Source: Candidatus Borkfalkia faecavium (GTDB taxonomy: Bacteria > Bacillota > Clostridia > Christensenellales > Borkfalkiaceae). From it: a stretch of DNA of 48,442 nucleotides. The position numbers and the translations under genes were made by a program. Below the pieces are notes generated by a model, which searched no databases, had not been told where the DNA came from, and saw only the letters and a list, made by a program, of their open reading frames with translations. Below, piece by piece: positions 45,889 to 48,442 of the stretch; positions within the stretch are counted from its first letter, which is position 1; each line of letters opens with the position of its first letter. The stretch covers positions 1 to 48,442 of the forward strand of contig DXEW01000029.1 in assembly GCA_019114755.1 (NCBI GenBank). The letters are read 5' to 3'.

Positions 45889-46709
45889 GCGCGTTTCCTC
45901 CCGTCTGCGCTCAGATCTTTCCAATAATACTCGTGCAGCGTCTTTTTCAGCAGGTCGTAGTCGGCATAGCGCGAAATCTTGCCCCGCTGGGCGATGGTGA
46001 TGATGCCCGTCTCTTCCGAGACGATGAGCGCCGTCACGTCGCACGTTTCGGTGATGCCGATGCCCGCGCGGTGGCGGGTGCCCAGCTCTTTGGGGACGTT
46101 CGCGTTCTGCGACAGGGGCAAAAAGCAGCCCGCCGCCTGGATCTTGTGGTTATTGACGATCATGGCGCCGTCGTGCAGGGGCGCGTTGACGAAGAAGATG
46201 CCCTCGATCAGCTGCGACGAGATCTTGGCGTCGAGCAGGACGCCGCTCTCCAACACCTGCGGGGGGATATTGTCGTTCGAAAGGATGATGAGCGCCCCGA
46301 TATTGTCTTTGGAGAGGTTCTGGATCGCCTTGATGATCTCGGAAATGTAGCGCTCCACCTCTTCTTTGCTGACCGCCGCCTGGTGTCCCGTCTTTTCGGG
46401 CAGGACGTTGATGGTGTTCAGGCCGAGGATGTCCCTTTTGACCTCTGTATTGAAGATGATCAGCATGATCCCCGAAAACACGAGGGGGATGATGATGAAC
46501 GACTGCGTGGGCAGGTCTTCGTTGAACACATAGATGACGCCCGATACGATCACCAGCAGGGTGAACAGGGCGATCATGCTGCGCACGTTGTTGTTTTTCA
46601 AAATGCGGAACACATAATAAAACAGCAAGGTGAACAGGAGGATCTCCAGGACGTCTACCGCGCCGAAACCGGTAAACGCCATTTTCAAATTATTCAATAC
46701 TGCGTCCAT
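45885..46709 (-). CDS. cdaA: Diadenylate cyclase CdaA
   Basis: 274-residue enzyme making cyclic di-AMP from two ATP. Three N-terminal helices (about 20-35, 43-62, 70-88) anchor it; the DAC domain has the catalytic DGA (180-182) and RHR (212-214) motifs intact. c-di-AMP controls potassium and osmolyte balance and cell-wall homeostasis. Its usual membrane regulator CdaR is reduced to the 39-aa product that overlaps its end. Minus-strand TACAAT at 46747-46742 is a possible -10, without a good -35. Confidence 0.96.
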   Translation of the reverse strand: MDAVLNNLKMAFTGFGAVDVLEILLFTLLFYYVFRILKNNNVRSMIALFTLLVIVSGVIYVFNEDLPTQSFIIIPLVFSGIMLIIFNTEVKRDILGLNTINVLPEKTGHQAAVSKEEVERYISEIIKAIQNLSKDNIGALIILSNDNIPPQVLESGVLLDAKISSQLIEGIFFVNAPLHDGAMIVNNHKIQAAGCFLPLSQNANVPKELGTRHRAGIGITETCDVTALIVSEETGIITIAQRGKISRYADYDLLKKTLHEYYWKDLSADGRKRA

Positions 46710-46775
46710 TCTTCACTCCGTGACTCAAAGCATATGAGACTATTGTACATGAAAATCAAAAAAAAGAAAAGTGTT

Positions 46776-47783
46776 TTATTGCCCCTGCCCGGCAATATTT
46801 TGCTCGCCGAAGATGGCGGCGTTGACGCACAGCAGCGCCGACGCAAGGGTGCGTTTGCCCGTCTTGACGGAATTGACCGCCTCGAAGGTATAGCGGTACA
46901 GCGCCTGCACCCGCCGCTCGCCCAAGGCCTGCGCCTGGCGGCGGCTCATCTTGACGGCGTATTCCTTCATCCCCAAAATGCGCGCCGTCTCTTTGTCGTC
47001 TTTGCGGATGGCCGTGATGCCGTACAGGGTGCGGAAATAGGCGCACAAAGCGTTCAGGATGCCCATCTCGTCCATCCCCTTTTCCAACAGTTCGGCGCAG
47101 ACGGCGATGTACTTGCCGTAATTTTTCGCCCCCACGGCGGAAGTCATCTCGTACGTCTTATAGGCGGCGTCTTTATAGACGACAAGGTCGACGTCTTCGG
47201 AGGTGACGCTGCCGCTTTCACAGGCGTAGTCGATGAGTTTTTCCGTTTCGCCGGCGATGCGCGACATATCCGAGAGGCAGTAGCGCATGACGCGCTCGCA
47301 GCACTCGGTGTCGGCGCGGATGCCCGCCCGCTTGAAGCGGGTATAGATCCAGCGCAGCAGCGTCTCGTCGTCCCCCTTCGAACAATCGACGAAGGTGACG
47401 TTCGGCGCCTTTTTCAGATCGAACGCCTTGCCCTGCGCCGCATGCGAATTGACGATGAGAAGGATGGTCGTCGGCTGCGGGTCGGAAAAATACTTTTGCA
47501 GGTACTGCTCGTACTCCTTTTCGGTGGGGTAAAACTCCGTCGCCTTGACGATGCGCTTTTGCCCGAAAAAGGGAAAGCTCTCCGCCGCAGACACCATCGC
47601 GGTGATGGCGGCGCCTTTGAGCGCCTCGCCCGCAAAGGCGGTATAGTTGAGCGAAGGCTCGGAGAGAAATTTTTCTTTGAGCATCTCTTCGCCCCGCTCT
47701 TTGAAATATTCTTCTTCTCCCTCAAAAAGATATACGGGAGACGCGCCCTCTTCCAGGCTCTTTTTGAAAAATACGAACTTCAT
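46776..47783 (-). CDS. holA: DNA polymerase III subunit delta
   Basis: 335-residue clamp-loader subunit that opens the sliding clamp. It shows the family profile: a degenerate AAA+ N-terminal region (YLFEGEEEYFKERG), then helical domains with SVTSEDVD and RRQAQALGERRVQALYRYTFEAVNSVKTG. It follows the ComEC-like gene by 4 nt, the standard Firmicute order comEC-holA. Confidence 0.93.
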   Translation of the reverse strand: MKFVFFKKSLEEGASPVYLFEGEEEYFKERGEEMLKEKFLSEPSLNYTAFAGEALKGAAITAMVSAAESFPFFGQKRIVKATEFYPTEKEYEQYLQKYFSDPQPTTILLIVNSHAAQGKAFDLKKAPNVTFVDCSKGDDETLLRWIYTRFKRAGIRADTECCERVMRYCLSDMSRIAGETEKLIDYACESGSVTSEDVDLVVYKDAAYKTYEMTSAVGAKNYGKYIAVCAELLEKGMDEMGILNALCAYFRTLYGITAIRKDDKETARILGMKEYAVKMSRRQAQALGERRVQALYRYTFEAVNSVKTGKRTLASALLCVNAAIFGEQNIAGQGQ

Positions 47784-47787
47784 GCCC

Positions 47788-48442
47788 TCACCTGCATCCC
47801 TCGACAGAAATTATATCATTTTTCCATGCGATTTGCAAGTCGCCCGCCGCGTAAACGCTGGTTTTCCCCGCCGTTTTTTCAAAATAGATCTCGTATGCGG
47901 GCGAAAGCGCCTGCGCCGCGCCCGTATCGGCGGAGGCGATGTACACGTCGCAGGAAAGCTGCGGCAAAGGCACTTCCGCGCCGTCCCCTTCCATACTATC
48001 CAAAATACCCCCTTCGGAGCAGTCGATGAGCACGCGGCTGCCGCCGATGCGGAGGGAAAGCGCCTCTTTGCCGATAAATTCCGCCTCCGCCCCGCACAGC
48101 GAAAAGGCGCCCTGCGGGCGGGAGATACTCACCGTCCAAAAGCTGTCTACAAGTTCGGACTGCGGCGAAAGCAGGACGGTATCGAAGCGGGCGTGCTCCG
48201 CCAGCACGGGGATGGCGGCGTTCGCCTCCTTCTCTTCGGCGAGGATGACGACGCGATCGAGCGAGTCGACGCCTTCCTGCAAGAACAGCCGCTCGGCGTG
48301 GGCGGGGTCGGGCTCGCCGCCCGCAATGAGCGCCGTTTCGCCGCCGCTTTGCAGCAGCAACAAATCGCTGCCGTAATAGGAATGGACGGACAGGCGCGCA
48401 TCCGAGGCCATAGGCGGCAGGTTGCGAAGGCACATGGCGAGG
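47788..48442 (-). CDS. ComEC C-terminal MBL-like domain, degenerate (cut by window edge)
   Basis: At least 217 residues; the frame is open to the window end. The part seen aligns with the C-terminal beta-lactamase-like domain of ComEC: VSVHSYYGSDLLLLQSGGETALIAGG stands for the usual VGQGDsiLI...lIDgG, and VVILAEEKEANAAIP stands for viLTHpdaDHigGl. All metal-binding His/Asp are replaced. ComEC is the DNA-translocation channel of natural competence; the channel part lies outside the window. The neighbour holA supports the identity. The N-terminal ATG seen at 48435 is probably internal. Confidence 0.7.
   Translation of the reverse strand, partial: LAMCLRNLPPMASDARLSVHSYYGSDLLLLQSGGETALIAGGEPDPAHAERLFLQEGVDSLDRVVILAEEKEANAAIPVLAEHARFDTVLLSPQSELVDSFWTVSISRPQGAFSLCGAEAEFIGKEALSLRIGGSRVLIDCSEGGILDSMEGDGAEVPLPQLSCDVYIASADTGAAQALSPAYEIYFEKTAGKTSVYAAGDLQIAWKNDIISVEGCR

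Overview
The window looks like chromosomal DNA of an endospore-forming, G+C-rich member of the Clostridia (inference; a Christensenellales-type gut anaerobe would fit, but there is no rRNA gene to test this). The evidence is Firmicutes gene order (yabP-yabQ-divIC; ytxC-thrS-infC-rpmI-rplT; gyrB-gyrA; comEC-holA; cdaA with a cdaR-like partner), a T-box upstream of thrS, an L20-type leader upstream of infC, sigma-E-like promoters at two sporulation loci, and oxygen-sensitive fermentative enzymes. Most genes lie on the minus strand. The plus-strand exceptions are the phosphoketolase, a P-type ATPase, a Cys-rich microprotein, and a small membrane protein followed by leuS. I saw no tRNA, rRNA, prophage, IS element or CRISPR array.

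Layout. 1-6.1 kb (minus): an aromatic 2-oxoacid fermentation operon, paaK2-iorA-iorB-paaK1-ACT protein, followed by a truncated alanine racemase. 6.1-10.6 kb: an AEC-family carrier, then a polar amino-acid ABC transporter operon ending in a TrpR-like regulator. 10.6-13 kb: phosphoketolase with its own promoter and terminator. 13.07-13.88 kb: a gene-free island of REP-like repeats. 13.9-18.1 kb: two FAD oxidoreductases and serS. 18.3-20.9 kb: a cation P-type ATPase. 21-25.5 kb: gyrB-gyrA. 25.8-28.95 kb: a Cys-rich microprotein facing a tightly overlapping sporulation/division operon, yabP-yabQ-divIC-gppA-M50 protease. 29-34.1 kb: typA, an Ig-like/MBL secreted pair, proA. 34.2-40.3 kb: the translation cluster ytxC, thrS, infC, rpmI, rplT, trmH, yebC. 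40.4-43.1 kb: PLDc_N-like microprotein and leuS. 43.2-48.4 kb: lysC, DUF1015, a 39-aa CdaR remnant, cdaA, holA and the 3' end of a comEC-like gene.

How the genes work together. The amino-acid importer, TrpR-like regulator and IOR/PaaK operon suggest uptake and oxidative fermentation of (probably aromatic) amino acids, with phosphoketolase serving sugar catabolism. The most notable observations are: CdaR reduced to its membrane anchor beside an intact diadenylate cyclase; a GyrA quinolone-pocket residue equivalent to E. coli Ser83 that is Phe; an intramembrane M50 protease at the end of a sporulation operon; a ComEC C-terminal domain without metal ligands while a separate exported MBL enzyme keeps them; a non-AUG infC start; and several families of short repeats next to terminators.
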